This document shows, one piece after another, positions 33,018 through 41,653 of a stretch of 64,000 nucleotides of DNA. The first letter of the stretch is position 1; each line of letters opens with the position of its first letter. The notes beneath the pieces were generated by a model that saw nothing but the letters and a program-made list of their open reading frames with translations, was not told the origin of the DNA and ran no database searches. Both the position numbers and the translations under genes were made by a program. This stretch comes from an uncultured Bacteroidota bacterium (lineage in GTDB: Bacteria > Bacteroidota > Bacteroidia > Flavobacteriales > Flavobacteriaceae): NCBI GenBank assembly GCA_902560065.1, contig CACEKG010000001.1, positions 1 through 64,000 on the forward strand. The letters are read 5' to 3'.

Positions 33018-33784
33018 TGAATCGAATTGATCAAATTTTTTTAACAAAAGAAAAACTACTTTCTATTTATTTTACTGCTGGATATCCTAATCTAAATGAC
33101 ACTATACCAATTTTAAAAAAATTGCAGGAAGCGGGAGTAGATATAATTGAAATTGGACTTCCTTTTAGTGATCCGCTTGCTGATGGTCCAACCATTCAAG
33201 AAAGTTCTAAAATTGCTCTAAATAATGGAATGAATAGTGAAAAATTATTTAATCAACTAAAAAATGTTAGAAATGAAATTGATGTTCCGCTTGTTATTAT
33301 GGGATATTTTAATCCAATACTTCAGTATGGAGTAGATAGTTTCTGTTATAATGCTAATAAAGTTGGAATTGATGGTTTGATAATTCCTGACCTTCCTCTT
33401 GATGTATATACAAATAAATATGAAAAAATATTTAAAAAACATAATCTACATAACATGTTTTTAATTACACCTCAAACAAGTGAAAAAAGAATTAAATTAA
33501 TTGATGATATTTCAAAAGGATTTATATATATGGTTAGTAATTCTAGTATAACCGGAGCAAAAGGTACAATTGATCAATCTCAATTAAACTATTTTAAAAG
33601 AATATCATCATTAAATTTAAAAACCCCTCAATTAATTGGTTTTGGCATTAGTAATTTTGAGACTTACAATAATGCAATTAATTATTCAAGTGGAGCGATA
33701 ATTGGTTCTGCATTCATTGAGTTTGTAAAAAAGGAGGGGATAAATAATATTGAAAAATTTATTGAAAAAATAACAAAGAAATAA
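33017..33784 (+). CDS. trpA: tryptophan synthase alpha subunit
   Basis: A 255-residue TIM barrel that splits indole-glycerol phosphate into indole, which passes to TrpB. The catalytic Glu lies in IIEIGLPFSDPLADGPTIQ and the Asp in DGLIIPDLPLD, both intact. The SITGAKG loop and GFGIS phosphate site are also present. It ends the trp operon; a glycosyltransferase-like gene starts 7 bases later and may be read through. Confidence 0.96.
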   Translation: MNRIDQIFLTKEKLLSIYFTAGYPNLNDTIPILKKLQEAGVDIIEIGLPFSDPLADGPTIQESSKIALNNGMNSEKLFNQLKNVRNEIDVPLVIMGYFNPILQYGVDSFCYNANKVGIDGLIIPDLPLDVYTNKYEKIFKKHNLHNMFLITPQTSEKRIKLIDDISKGFIYMVSNSSITGAKGTIDQSQLNYFKRISSLNLKTPQLIGFGISNFETYNNAINYSSGAIIGSAFIEFVKKEGINNIEKFIEKITKK

Positions 33785-33791
33785 GTTAAAA

Positions 33792-34400
33792 ATGAATCAA
33801 CTACTGATGGTTTTTATCAAAGATTCAAGTAAATATCCAGTGAAAACAAGATTAAAAACTTCAATTGGTAAAAATAAAAGTATTTGGGTTTACAATCAAA
33901 TACTTAAAAAAACTGTACTTGTTTTAAAAAACATAAAAACTGATATTGCTGTATTTCATTATAATTCTATAATTTCAAAAAATCCTTTTAAAAATTTTTC
34001 AAAATGGAATAAAATTCAAATAGGGAGAACTTTAGGTGAAAAAATTTCTAATGCGTTTAATTGGGGTTTTGAAAAGGGATATAAAAAAATAATAATTATT
34101 GGTTCTGATTTATGGGATCTAAATGAAGAAATTATTAATAAAGGTTTTTTAGAATTAAATAATAATAAAGTTGTGATTGGTCCATCAATTGATGGGGGAT
34201 ACTACTTATTAGGTTTAAATCAAAAAATGCCAAAAATATTTGAAGGAATAAAATGGGGAACTCAAAGTGTTCTAGCAGAAACTTTAAAACTCTTAAAACA
34301 TGAACCTTATTTTCTTCCAGAATTAAATGATATTGATACTTTTGAGGATTTAATCACAAACCCTTCACTTTTTGAGATTTACAATAATAATTTTAAATGA
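33792..34400 (+). CDS. TIGR04282-type (DUF2064) glycosyltransferase-like protein
   Basis: A 202-residue protein of the DUF2064/TIGR04282 nucleotide-sugar-transferase-like fold, with LMVFIKDSSKYPVKTRL at the start, IIGSDLWDL near residue 108, and IGPSIDGGYYLLGL near 129, then WGTQSVLAETL. The family is linked in some bacteria to arsenosugar biosynthesis, but no arsM or arsS homologue is nearby, so that role is not supported here. It lies 7 bases after trpA, so it may be transcribed with the trp operon, and it overlaps the next gene by 4 bases. Confidence 0.78.
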   Translation: MNQLLMVFIKDSSKYPVKTRLKTSIGKNKSIWVYNQILKKTVLVLKNIKTDIAVFHYNSIISKNPFKNFSKWNKIQIGRTLGEKISNAFNWGFEKGYKKIIIIGSDLWDLNEEIINKGFLELNNNKVVIGPSIDGGYYLLGLNQKMPKIFEGIKWGTQSVLAETLKLLKHEPYFLPELNDIDTFEDLITNPSLFEIYNNNFK

Positions 34401-35104
34401 AAGTCAAAAAAAAATATAATTTCTCTATAATTTTTTCATTAATTTTTTTATTTATTAATACAGTTAATTCTCAAAAAAACATTAATTATAGATGGGACAA
34501 GATGTTAAGTAAATATGTTTCAGAAAATGGAAATGTTAATTATAATGATTGGAAAAAAGAACAAGATCAATTAAAAAAATATATAAAAACTTTAGAGGAC
34601 AATTCTCCAAAAAACTCATGGAATAAAAATGATAAATTAGCATATTGGATAAACACATACAATGCAATAACAGTAGATCTTATACTTGATTATTTTCCAG
34701 TTAAAAGTATTAAGGAAATTAAAAATCGATGGGGTAAAAAATTATATCAAAATAAATATTCATTAGGAGATATAGAACATAAAATATTAAGAAAAATGAG
34801 TGAACCTAGGATTCATTTTGCAATAAATTGCGCATCAATATCTTGTCCAAAACTTTTAAATGAGTCTTACAATGGAAGAAAATTAGAAATACAACTCAAA
34901 GAGGTTACAAAAGCATTTTTATGTAATCCCAAAAAGAATATTATAAAAAATAATGAAATTTATTTATCAAGAATTTTCTTATGGTTCAGTAAAGACTTTG
35001 GAACAAAAAAAGAAAAAATAAGTTTTATTTCTCAATATTCTGGAATAGAATTAATTAATCCTAAGGTAAAATACCTAGAATATGATTGGTCTCTTAACAA
35101 TTAA
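34397..35104 (+). CDS. DUF547 domain protein, exported
   Basis: A 235-residue protein with an N-terminal signal segment (residues 8-25, ending VNSQ) and a DUF547 domain: YVSENGNVNYNDW, LAYWINTYNAITVDLIL, then IHFAINCASISCPKLL and a last segment KYLEYDWSLNN. The domain has conserved Asn, His and Cys residues (NCASISCP) reminiscent of a papain-like or transglutaminase-like site, but no activity is established. It overlaps the DUF2064 gene by 4 bases, a pairing I believe recurs in flavobacteria. The mature protein should be periplasmic or surface-bound. Confidence 0.85.
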   Translation: MKVKKKYNFSIIFSLIFLFINTVNSQKNINYRWDKMLSKYVSENGNVNYNDWKKEQDQLKKYIKTLEDNSPKNSWNKNDKLAYWINTYNAITVDLILDYFPVKSIKEIKNRWGKKLYQNKYSLGDIEHKILRKMSEPRIHFAINCASISCPKLLNESYNGRKLEIQLKEVTKAFLCNPKKNIIKNNEIYLSRIFLWFSKDFGTKKEKISFISQYSGIELINPKVKYLEYDWSLNN

Positions 35105-35161
35105 CTTATCAAACAAAAATTTAAATTAAGTATTTTTAAATTTGCTAAATCAAATTAATAT

Positions 35162-35569
35162 ATGTGGAAATTAGCTCATTTTTTAAAATATAGTTTTAGC
35201 GCAGCATTTACTGGAATTTTTTGTTGTATTGCTCCTGTAATATTATTTCAATTTGGATTAATTAGTGGGATTTATGCTATTTCTTTTGCTGACTTTTTTT
35301 ACAAAGAAGATGGATCGATTGGAATTGGTGCCATAACATTAAGATTTTTTGCATTTTTGGTCATAGTTATCGGAATAATTAAATTTAATAAAAAAGAAAA
35401 TTGTTCTTTAAATTCTGCTAAAGAAAAGAAAATTAATAAGGTCTTATTTGCAATAATTTCTACAATAATTGCAATTGCTCTTTTTTGGACATTAGATGAA
35501 TTTTCAAGCTATTATTTTGATGAATATATAGTTCCTCAACAACAACTTGAATACAATACTTCATCATAA
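35162..35569 (+). CDS. small membrane protein with a vicinal Cys pair, unknown function
   Basis: A 135-residue protein with three hydrophobic helices and a charged C-terminal tail. The first helix carries FTGIFCCIAPVILFQFG, a Cys-Cys-x-x-Pro pattern like the first helix of the mercuric transporter MerT. The rest does not clearly match MerT. I see no metal-binding partner protein (MerP, ArsR) in the window. It stands between the DUF547 gene and a glycosyltransferase, 57 bases after the former. It might bind or move a thiol-reactive metal, but that is speculation. Confidence 0.6.
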   Translation: MWKLAHFLKYSFSAAFTGIFCCIAPVILFQFGLISGIYAISFADFFYKEDGSIGIGAITLRFFAFLVIVIGIIKFNKKENCSLNSAKEKKINKVLFAIISTIIAIALFWTLDEFSSYYFDEYIVPQQQLEYNTSS

Positions 35570-35600
35570 AAACCTTTTATCAACTATATAAATAATAGTA

Positions 35601-36287
35601 TTGAATAAAATATCAGTAATAATTCCGGCTTTAAATGAAGAAAAGTCAATTTCAAAGGTAATTAGTTCGATTCCTAACTATGTAAAAGAAATAATTGTTG
35701 TTGACAATGGTTCTGCTGATAAAACTTCTGAAATAGCAAAATCGAAAGGTGCAATAGTATTGTTTGAGTCAAAAAAAGGTTATGGTTACGCATGTGTTAA
35801 AGCAATAGAATTCTTAAAATCAAACCCTCCTAACATTCTTGTTTTTTTAGATGGTGACTTCTCTGATTACCCAGAGGAAATGGATCTTTTAATCAATCCA
35901 ATAATTAAAAATAAATATGAATTTGTAATGGGTGCTAGAATAAAAAAATTAAGAGAACCTGGTTCAATGACTCTACAACAAGTCTTCGGAAATTTTTTAG
36001 CATGTTTTTTAATAAGAATTTTATATAGGGTAAACTTTAAAGATTTAGGACCGTTTAGAGCAATTAAATGGGATTCTTTACAAAAACTTAAAATGGAGGA
36101 TAAAACATTTGGATGGACAATTGAAATGCAACTTAAAGCCATCAAAAATAAAATAAAATATTTTGAAGTTCCTGTAAAGTATAGAAATCGAATAGGAAAA
36201 TCAAAAATATCAGGAACCTTTTCTGGAACTATAAAAGCTGGTTATAAAATTTTATTATGGATATTTAAATATTATTTTAAAAGATGA
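35601..36287 (+). CDS. GT2 glycosyltransferase, dolichol-phosphate-sugar synthase type
   Basis: A 228-residue GT-A glycosyltransferase. The N-terminus has VIIPALNEEKSISKVI, the nucleotide-sugar site IVVDNGSADKT, and the metal-binding DGDFSDYPEE near residue 88. It has no clear transmembrane anchor except a hydrophobic stretch near the end. The start is a TTG, the only start that keeps the conserved IPALNEE strand. It resembles enzymes that glycosylate polyprenyl phosphate. It overlaps the next GT gene by 4 bases. Confidence 0.85.
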   Translation: MNKISVIIPALNEEKSISKVISSIPNYVKEIIVVDNGSADKTSEIAKSKGAIVLFESKKGYGYACVKAIEFLKSNPPNILVFLDGDFSDYPEEMDLLINPIIKNKYEFVMGARIKKLREPGSMTLQQVFGNFLACFLIRILYRVNFKDLGPFRAIKWDSLQKLKMEDKTFGWTIEMQLKAIKNKIKYFEVPVKYRNRIGKSKISGTFSGTIKAGYKILLWIFKYYFKR

Positions 36288-37786
36288 CTTTTAATCAAGA
36301 AATATTAATTAAATACTTTTCAAATTCAATTTTAATTCTCTATTTTTTTTGTCTTATTCTAATATTTTTATTTAGTATATCTCAAGCATATCTTACATAC
36401 CATTATATTAAAGCAAAAAAACAAAATAATAAAAAGCTTTTTTCTTCAAATAAAAAATTACCTAAAATTACTATTCAACTTCCTATTTATAATGAAAAAT
36501 ATGTAATTGAAAGACTTTTTAAATATATAAGTGAATTAAAATACCCTAAAAAACTTTTACAAATTCAAGTTTTAGACGATTCTGATGACGAATCTACACA
36601 AGTCATAATGAACCTGATAAAACATTACAAAACTAAAGGAATAAAATTTGATCATATTACTAGAGCTAATAGGAAGGGGTTTAAGGCAGGTGCTCTTAAA
36701 AATGGTTTAAAGTCAGCAAGTGGAGAATTTATTGCAATTTTTGATGCAGATTTTATACCTAATTCTAATTGGTTAAATAAAATCATACCCCATTTTGATG
36801 ATAAAAAAATTGGATTAATTCAGACAAGGTGGGGCCATATAAATAAAAGTTATTCTGTTTTAACAAAAGTACAAGCTTTTGCTTTAGATATTCATTTTAC
36901 ATTAGAACAAGTAGGTAGAAATTTTAAAAATCATTTTATGAATTTTAATGGAACAGCTGGGATTTGGAGAAAAAAATGTATAATTGATTCTGGAAACTGG
37001 GAAGTAGATACACTTACTGAAGATTTAGATCTAAGTTTTAGGGCACAATTAAAAGGATGGAAATTCAAATATTTAGAACATATAATTACTCCTGCTGAAT
37101 TACCTATTACAATAAATGCTGTAAAATCTCAACAATACAGGTGGAATAAAGGAGGTGCTGAAAATTTTCAAAAAAATTTTTGGAAACTTATTAGGTCAAA
37201 ATCAATTAATTTAAAAACTAAAATAATTGCATTTATTCACCTTTTAAGTAGCTCAATGTTTTTAAATGTTTTCACTGTTTCATTTCTTAGTGTACCATTA
37301 CTTTTTTTAAATAAAAACAATTTAAAAATAAATTGGTTTTTAAATTTTAGTTCAATTTTCATATTATCAACAATAATACTTTTTATATGTTATTGGATAA
37401 TTCATAAAAAAACTTATGGAAAAGAATTCAAATCTCTCATAAATTATAGTAAAAATTTTATTCTATTCTTAACCGTTATCTCCGGATTTTCTTGTCATAA
37501 TTCAATTGCTGTTATTAAAGGTCATTTGAGAGAGAAAAGTGCTTTCATTAGAACTCCTAAATTTAATGTTGAGTCTTCATATAATAATCTCAAAAAAAAT
37601 ATTTATTCAAAGAAAATTATTCCATTTAACTTTTTATTTGATTTATTTTTTACATTCTACTTTTTTTTAAGTTTATGTATAGCTTTTTATATTAATCATG
37701 GATTTTTTAAACTATTTCCTTTTCATCTTATACTCTTTGTAGGATACTTATATATGGTGATTAATACTTTGAAATCTAATAATTAA
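36284..37786 (+). CDS. processive GT2 glycosyltransferase, cellulose-synthase-like
   Basis: A 500-residue membrane glycosyltransferase of the cellulose synthase/CslA group, likely building a beta-linked polymer or adding sugars across the inner membrane. One N-terminal helix precedes the GT-A domain, with IQLPIYNE, the QVLDDSDDES nucleotide site, the FDADF (DxD) motif near residue 153, TEDLDLSFR and the QQYRW processivity motif near residue 286. At least three C-terminal helices follow. It overlaps the preceding GT gene (ATGA) and precedes a polytopic transferase by 2 bases, suggesting one envelope sugar pathway. Confidence 0.86.
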   Translation: MTFNQEILIKYFSNSILILYFFCLILIFLFSISQAYLTYHYIKAKKQNNKKLFSSNKKLPKITIQLPIYNEKYVIERLFKYISELKYPKKLLQIQVLDDSDDESTQVIMNLIKHYKTKGIKFDHITRANRKGFKAGALKNGLKSASGEFIAIFDADFIPNSNWLNKIIPHFDDKKIGLIQTRWGHINKSYSVLTKVQAFALDIHFTLEQVGRNFKNHFMNFNGTAGIWRKKCIIDSGNWEVDTLTEDLDLSFRAQLKGWKFKYLEHIITPAELPITINAVKSQQYRWNKGGAENFQKNFWKLIRSKSINLKTKIIAFIHLLSSSMFLNVFTVSFLSVPLLFLNKNNLKINWFLNFSSIFILSTIILFICYWIIHKKTYGKEFKSLINYSKNFILFLTVISGFSCHNSIAVIKGHLREKSAFIRTPKFNVESSYNNLKKNIYSKKIIPFNFLFDLFFTFYFFLSLCIAFYINHGFFKLFPFHLILFVGYLYMVINTLKSNN

Positions 37787-37788
37787 AA

Positions 37789-39153
37789 ATGTTTTTAAAT
37801 AATAAATTTTCACTTTGGCTTTTACTTTTTTTATCTGTAATAATATATTTTTTAATAGGATTTTATATTGTAAGAGAAGAGTTTTTTATTTTAATAATCT
37901 CATTTATTTTTCTTTTTATATTTCAATTATATTTTCTTAAGCAAAAAATAAATTTAAGATCTGTATTTATTTTAGGTATAGTTTTTAGATTGAGTTTAAT
38001 AATTTCTATTCCCGAGTTATCCCAAGATTTTTCCAGATTCATATGGGATGGAAGCATTCAGATTCTTGGTGTAAATCCTTATTTATATAAACCTGAGACT
38101 TTGATCAACTTAGTCCAGTTTCCATTATCAGATTTCTTGTATTCAAAAATGGGTAATCTTAGCGCCATGAATTTTTCAAACTATCCCCCAATAAGTCAAT
38201 ATGTCTATTATATTTCAGGTTATTTTAATAATGGCGAAATAATAAAACCACTAATAACAATCAGGGTTGTTTATTTAATATCTGAAATCTTTCTTTTTTT
38301 CGGGTTAAAGAATCTATTAATAAAACTAAAGAAAAACCCTTTGTTAACAGGATGGTATTTTTTAAATCCAATGATAATAATTGAAACTATTGGAAACTTA
38401 CATGGGGAAATATTAATGATTTTATTTTTAATTTTTTCATTTTACTATCTTTTTGAAAAAAAAATATTTTTATCGAGTTTTTTTATGTCTTTATCGATAG
38501 CAACTAAATTACTTCCAATATTGATAGTACCAATTTTTTTTAATTATATAGGGTTAAGAAAATTTGTTAAGTTTATTTCTTATCTATTGTTGTTCTCTTT
38601 TCTAATTTGGTTTCCTCTAATTGAAAAAGAAGTAATATTAAACTTTTTAAACACAATATATCTTTGGTTTAATTCATTCGAATTTAATGCAAGTCTATAT
38701 TATATAATTCGATTTTTAGGTTTTAAAATTTTCGGATATAATTTAATTAAAACTATTTCATTATTTACACCATTTATTATAGTAATGCTAATTTGTTTTT
38801 TTACTTTCTATAAAACAAATAATAAAAAATCAATTCTCTTAAAAAACATACTGCTAGTTTATAGTATCTATTTTTTCATATCTACGACAGTTCATCCTTG
38901 GTATATTGTAAACCTTGTTATACTGGCTATTATTACAGGTTATCTTTATCCAATAATTTGGAGTTTTACCTCACTTTTAAGTTATTCAGCATACAAAAAT
39001 TCAGGTTTTGAAGAAGAGCCTTTATTAATATTTATTGAATATTTAATAGTTTATTTAGTTTTTATCTATGAGTTTAAGAAAAAACCGTTATTAAAACATA
39101 TTCATAAGACTAATTTCAGCTTTATTAAGATTCCTCCATTTTCCTCTGGGTAA
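37789..39153 (+). CDS. polytopic mannosyltransferase-like membrane protein
   Basis: A 454-residue protein with about 11 or 12 hydrophobic helices, very rich in Phe, Ile and Leu. The first loop carries SIPELSQDFSRFIWDGSIQILGVNPYLYKP, where the acidic residues and the DGxxxxxGxNPY pattern fit the GT-C class of lipid-linked mannosyl- or hexosyltransferases. YPPISQYVYYI follows. Donor and acceptor are not determined. It follows the cellulose-synthase-like gene by 2 bases. Its end overlaps the end of a convergent pseudouridine synthase gene by 63 bases. Confidence 0.8.
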   Translation: MFLNNKFSLWLLLFLSVIIYFLIGFYIVREEFFILIISFIFLFIFQLYFLKQKINLRSVFILGIVFRLSLIISIPELSQDFSRFIWDGSIQILGVNPYLYKPETLINLVQFPLSDFLYSKMGNLSAMNFSNYPPISQYVYYISGYFNNGEIIKPLITIRVVYLISEIFLFFGLKNLLIKLKKNPLLTGWYFLNPMIIIETIGNLHGEILMILFLIFSFYYLFEKKIFLSSFFMSLSIATKLLPILIVPIFFNYIGLRKFVKFISYLLLFSFLIWFPLIEKEVILNFLNTIYLWFNSFEFNASLYYIIRFLGFKIFGYNLIKTISLFTPFIIVMLICFFTFYKTNNKKSILLKNILLVYSIYFFISTTVHPWYIVNLVILAIITGYLYPIIWSFTSLLSYSAYKNSGFEEEPLLIFIEYLIVYLVFIYEFKKKPLLKHIHKTNFSFIKIPPFSSG

Positions 39154-39819
39154 GTTTTTTTTTGTAATTGGGCCATAAATAACTCTATCTATTTGTTTAA
39201 TATTTAAATTATGACTTGAAAAGAATTTAATTAAAGTTACGGGTGAAGTTGAATAAACTTTAACGCCTAATTCTTTTTTAAATTTATTACCGATTTGACT
39301 GATAGATTCGAATTTAAACTTATCTTTTAAAAAATTATTTTTTTTTCTTATCTGACTAATATTTAATTCTGATATAGTTTTATCAAAAATTATATGATAG
39401 ACCATTTCAATTTTTTTGGAATTCATAATTTTATTTTTAAGCCTGATGTCATTTGTAAAAAAAAGTAGACCAGAACAAATTCTACTCATATCTTCAAAAA
39501 ATAATTTACTATTAGGCCTTGATTTAATTAGCTCATCTACAGATTTATTTAATTTCTTTTTTTTTAAATCAGCAATAAATCCTTTGGGCTTATTTAAAAT
39601 TAAATATTCTTTTTTTTCTGATTGAATTATTTGACCATCATAACAAACCTTATCATTTAAATTAATCTTGTACCCCATCTCTGTAATAATCTTTCCATTT
39701 ACAGATACCATTCCCATTGAGATGTGAGTATCTGCTTCCCTTCTCGAACAAATGCCTGAATTTGATATAAACTTATTTAACCTAATTAGATCGCTATTTT
39801 CAAACTCCGATTTTTTCAT
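39091..39819 (-). CDS. RsuA/RluB-family pseudouridine synthase lacking the catalytic Asp
   Basis: A 242-residue protein with an N-terminal S4 RNA-binding domain (RLNKFISNSGICSRREADTHI) and an RsuA-type core (YLILNKPKG). The catalytic motif is normally GRLDxxTxGLLLLTND. Here the same place reads EDMSRICSGLLFFTND, where Ser replaces the essential Asp, so it probably cannot isomerise uridine. The rest of the fold seems intact, without a frameshift. It is the last gene of a nine-gene run and shares one base with the ubiA stop. It may have kept an RNA-binding role. The gene converges on and overlaps the transferase gene. Confidence 0.8.
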   Translation of the reverse strand: MKKSEFENSDLIRLNKFISNSGICSRREADTHISMGMVSVNGKIITEMGYKINLNDKVCYDGQIIQSEKKEYLILNKPKGFIADLKKKKLNKSVDELIKSRPNSKLFFEDMSRICSGLLFFTNDIRLKNKIMNSKKIEMVYHIIFDKTISELNISQIRKKNNFLKDKFKFESISQIGNKFKKELGVKVYSTSPVTLIKFFSSHNLNIKQIDRVIYGPITKKNLPRGKWRNLNKAEISLMNMF

Positions 39820-40706
39820 TAATAGTTAAAATTTAATAGTGAAATACTTAAAATCCCAATTAAAATCCAAGCTTTCAATAAATTATGAATTATTAAATAA
39901 ATTTCATCTTTATTGTATAACCACAGAAGTAAAAGAACACTTAAAAAAAATGGAATACATAAAATAAAGTAATAACTCATTAACCCTAAATCTTCAATAA
40001 TTAGATAATAAACTGGGATGAAAATAATTAAAATTAGAAAAGAAAAAATAATCTTTGTAATTCTACTGTCATAGACTGCAGGTATAGTTTTATAACTATA
40101 AACAATATCTCCTTTAAGACTTCCTAAATCTTTAATTAAATCTTTTGAAAATATTAAAAAAAATAAATAACTGGCAAAACAAAAAATTATGTAATTAAAA
40201 TTTTTAAAATAAACAGAAAGAGCTAAAAAAGGCATAATCATAAGAATTGACAGAAAAAAATTACTTAACCAAAATGAGCGTTTAATAAAGTTGCTATAGA
40301 AATAAATTCCTAATATGTAAATAGAAAAAAATATTAAAGAATAAGATGAGATTTGAGTAGCTATAATTAATGCTAAAAAATTTAAAATAATATAAATTAA
40401 AAATTGATTTTTTTTTGAAATTAGATTTTCTATGAAAAATTTATTAGGCCTGTTTAATTTATCCTTAGGAGAATCAAAAAAATTATTGATTATATATCCT
40501 GCTGAAGAAGATAATGCTGTTGCTAAAACTATAAATAAAAAATTAATATCAAAAAAAAGAGTTTTCCAAGATTGAAAGGGGTCGAATATGTATTTAGCAG
40601 TCATGTATTGAGCAATAATTAAAATAAAAATATTATAACCTCTTACTATACTAAAAAGACTTAAAACTTTATAAAAATTGATGTTAATTAAACCAAACGT
40701 GCTCAT
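39819..40706 (-). CDS. UbiA family prenyltransferase, geranylgeranylglycerol-phosphate geranylgeranyltransferase type
   Basis: A 295-residue membrane prenyltransferase with about eight or nine helices. The first Asp motif, NNFFDSPKDKLNRPNKFF (residues 71-88), and the second Asp-rich loop, FSKDLIKDLGSLKGD (about 185-199), bind Mg-prenyl diphosphate. Similar flavobacterial genes are annotated as archaeal-type GGGP geranylgeranyltransferases; the precise acceptor is not provable here. The gene sits downstream of mevalonate kinase and decarboxylase, so it probably consumes isoprenoid made by this operon. It shares one base with the following pseudouridine synthase-like gene. Confidence 0.82.
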   Translation of the reverse strand: MSTFGLININFYKVLSLFSIVRGYNIFILIIAQYMTAKYIFDPFQSWKTLFFDINFLFIVLATALSSSAGYIINNFFDSPKDKLNRPNKFFIENLISKKNQFLIYIILNFLALIIATQISSYSLIFFSIYILGIYFYSNFIKRSFWLSNFFLSILMIMPFLALSVYFKNFNYIIFCFASYLFFLIFSKDLIKDLGSLKGDIVYSYKTIPAVYDSRITKIIFSFLILIIFIPVYYLIIEDLGLMSYYFILCIPFFLSVLLLLWLYNKDEIYLIIHNLLKAWILIGILSISLLNFNY

Positions 40707-40711
40707 TTAAA

Positions 40712-41641
40712 TCAAAAGTTATAAACCAATTCAAGATTATAATTATTCAAGACCTTTTTTGTTGCTTCATAATCTCTCGTAAATCCCAATAAATATCCAC
40801 CTCCTCCAGAGCCGCACAATTTTAAATAATATAAATTTGAATCAATACCTTGCTTCCATAAGTTTCTAAATGAATTTGGTATCATGGGTTTGAAGTTATT
40901 TAATACAATAGATGATAACATCTTTAAATTATCAAAAAGAGATTTTATATCACCTTTCAAAAAGTTTTCAATGCAAAAATCAGAGTATTTAATGAATTCA
41001 TTCCTTATCATTAAATTAAAACTTTCATTTTTCATATTTTTCATGAACAATGAGACCATTGGTCTTGTCTCACTTTGGGAACCACTGTTTAATAAAAAAA
41101 CTGCTCCTTTACCATTTAATTTTTGAGATGGAATACCAATTGTTTCAATATTGTTTGCAGAGTTGATTAAAATTGGAAGACTTAGATAACTGTTTAATGG
41201 ATCTAAACCTGAAGATCTACCATGAAAAAAAGATTCCATCTTTGAAAAAATATTTTTTAAAATAATTAACTTTTCTTTTGTCAAATTTTCCAAAACAGTA
41301 ATTTTATTAAAAGCGTATTTATCGTAAATTGATGCAACTAAAGCCCCACTACTTCCTACTCCATAGCCCTTTGGAATACTACTATCAAAATACATATTTA
41401 AAGACAAATCCTTGTCAAATTTTTTCCAGTCTAAATGAACAACCCTGGGAGAAATCTCTTTTAAATATTTTGCAAAATCAATAAGAGTTTTATTAGATTC
41501 AATTATGTAATCAGTTTTATTTTTAGGAATTTTTAAAGCACCTCTATAAAAGTTATATGGAATAGATAACCCCTTTGAGTCTTCAATTATTCCATACTCT
41601 CCAAAAAGTAAAATTTTTGCAAAAAATAAAGGTCCTTTCAT
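40712..41641 (-). CDS. mvk: mevalonate kinase
   Basis: GHMP kinase of 309 residues, phosphorylating mevalonate in the mevalonate pathway. The N-terminal FAKILLFGEYGI matches the GHMP motif 1, the ATP loop is GYGVGSSGALVAS near residue 97, HGRSSGLDPLNSYL holds the substrate-binding region near 140, and the final motif is LCGSGGGGYLLG. A gene of the pathway's next step but one (mvaD) lies 12 bases upstream; phosphomevalonate kinase is not seen in the window, so it is encoded elsewhere or replaced. Confidence 0.86.
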   Translation of the reverse strand: MKGPLFFAKILLFGEYGIIEDSKGLSIPYNFYRGALKIPKNKTDYIIESNKTLIDFAKYLKEISPRVVHLDWKKFDKDLSLNMYFDSSIPKGYGVGSSGALVASIYDKYAFNKITVLENLTKEKLIILKNIFSKMESFFHGRSSGLDPLNSYLSLPILINSANNIETIGIPSQKLNGKGAVFLLNSGSQSETRPMVSLFMKNMKNESFNLMIRNEFIKYSDFCIENFLKGDIKSLFDNLKMLSSIVLNNFKPMIPNSFRNLWKQGIDSNLYYLKLCGSGGGGYLLGFTRDYEATKKVLNNYNLELVYNF

Positions 41642-41653
41642 TGTGTTGTAAAA

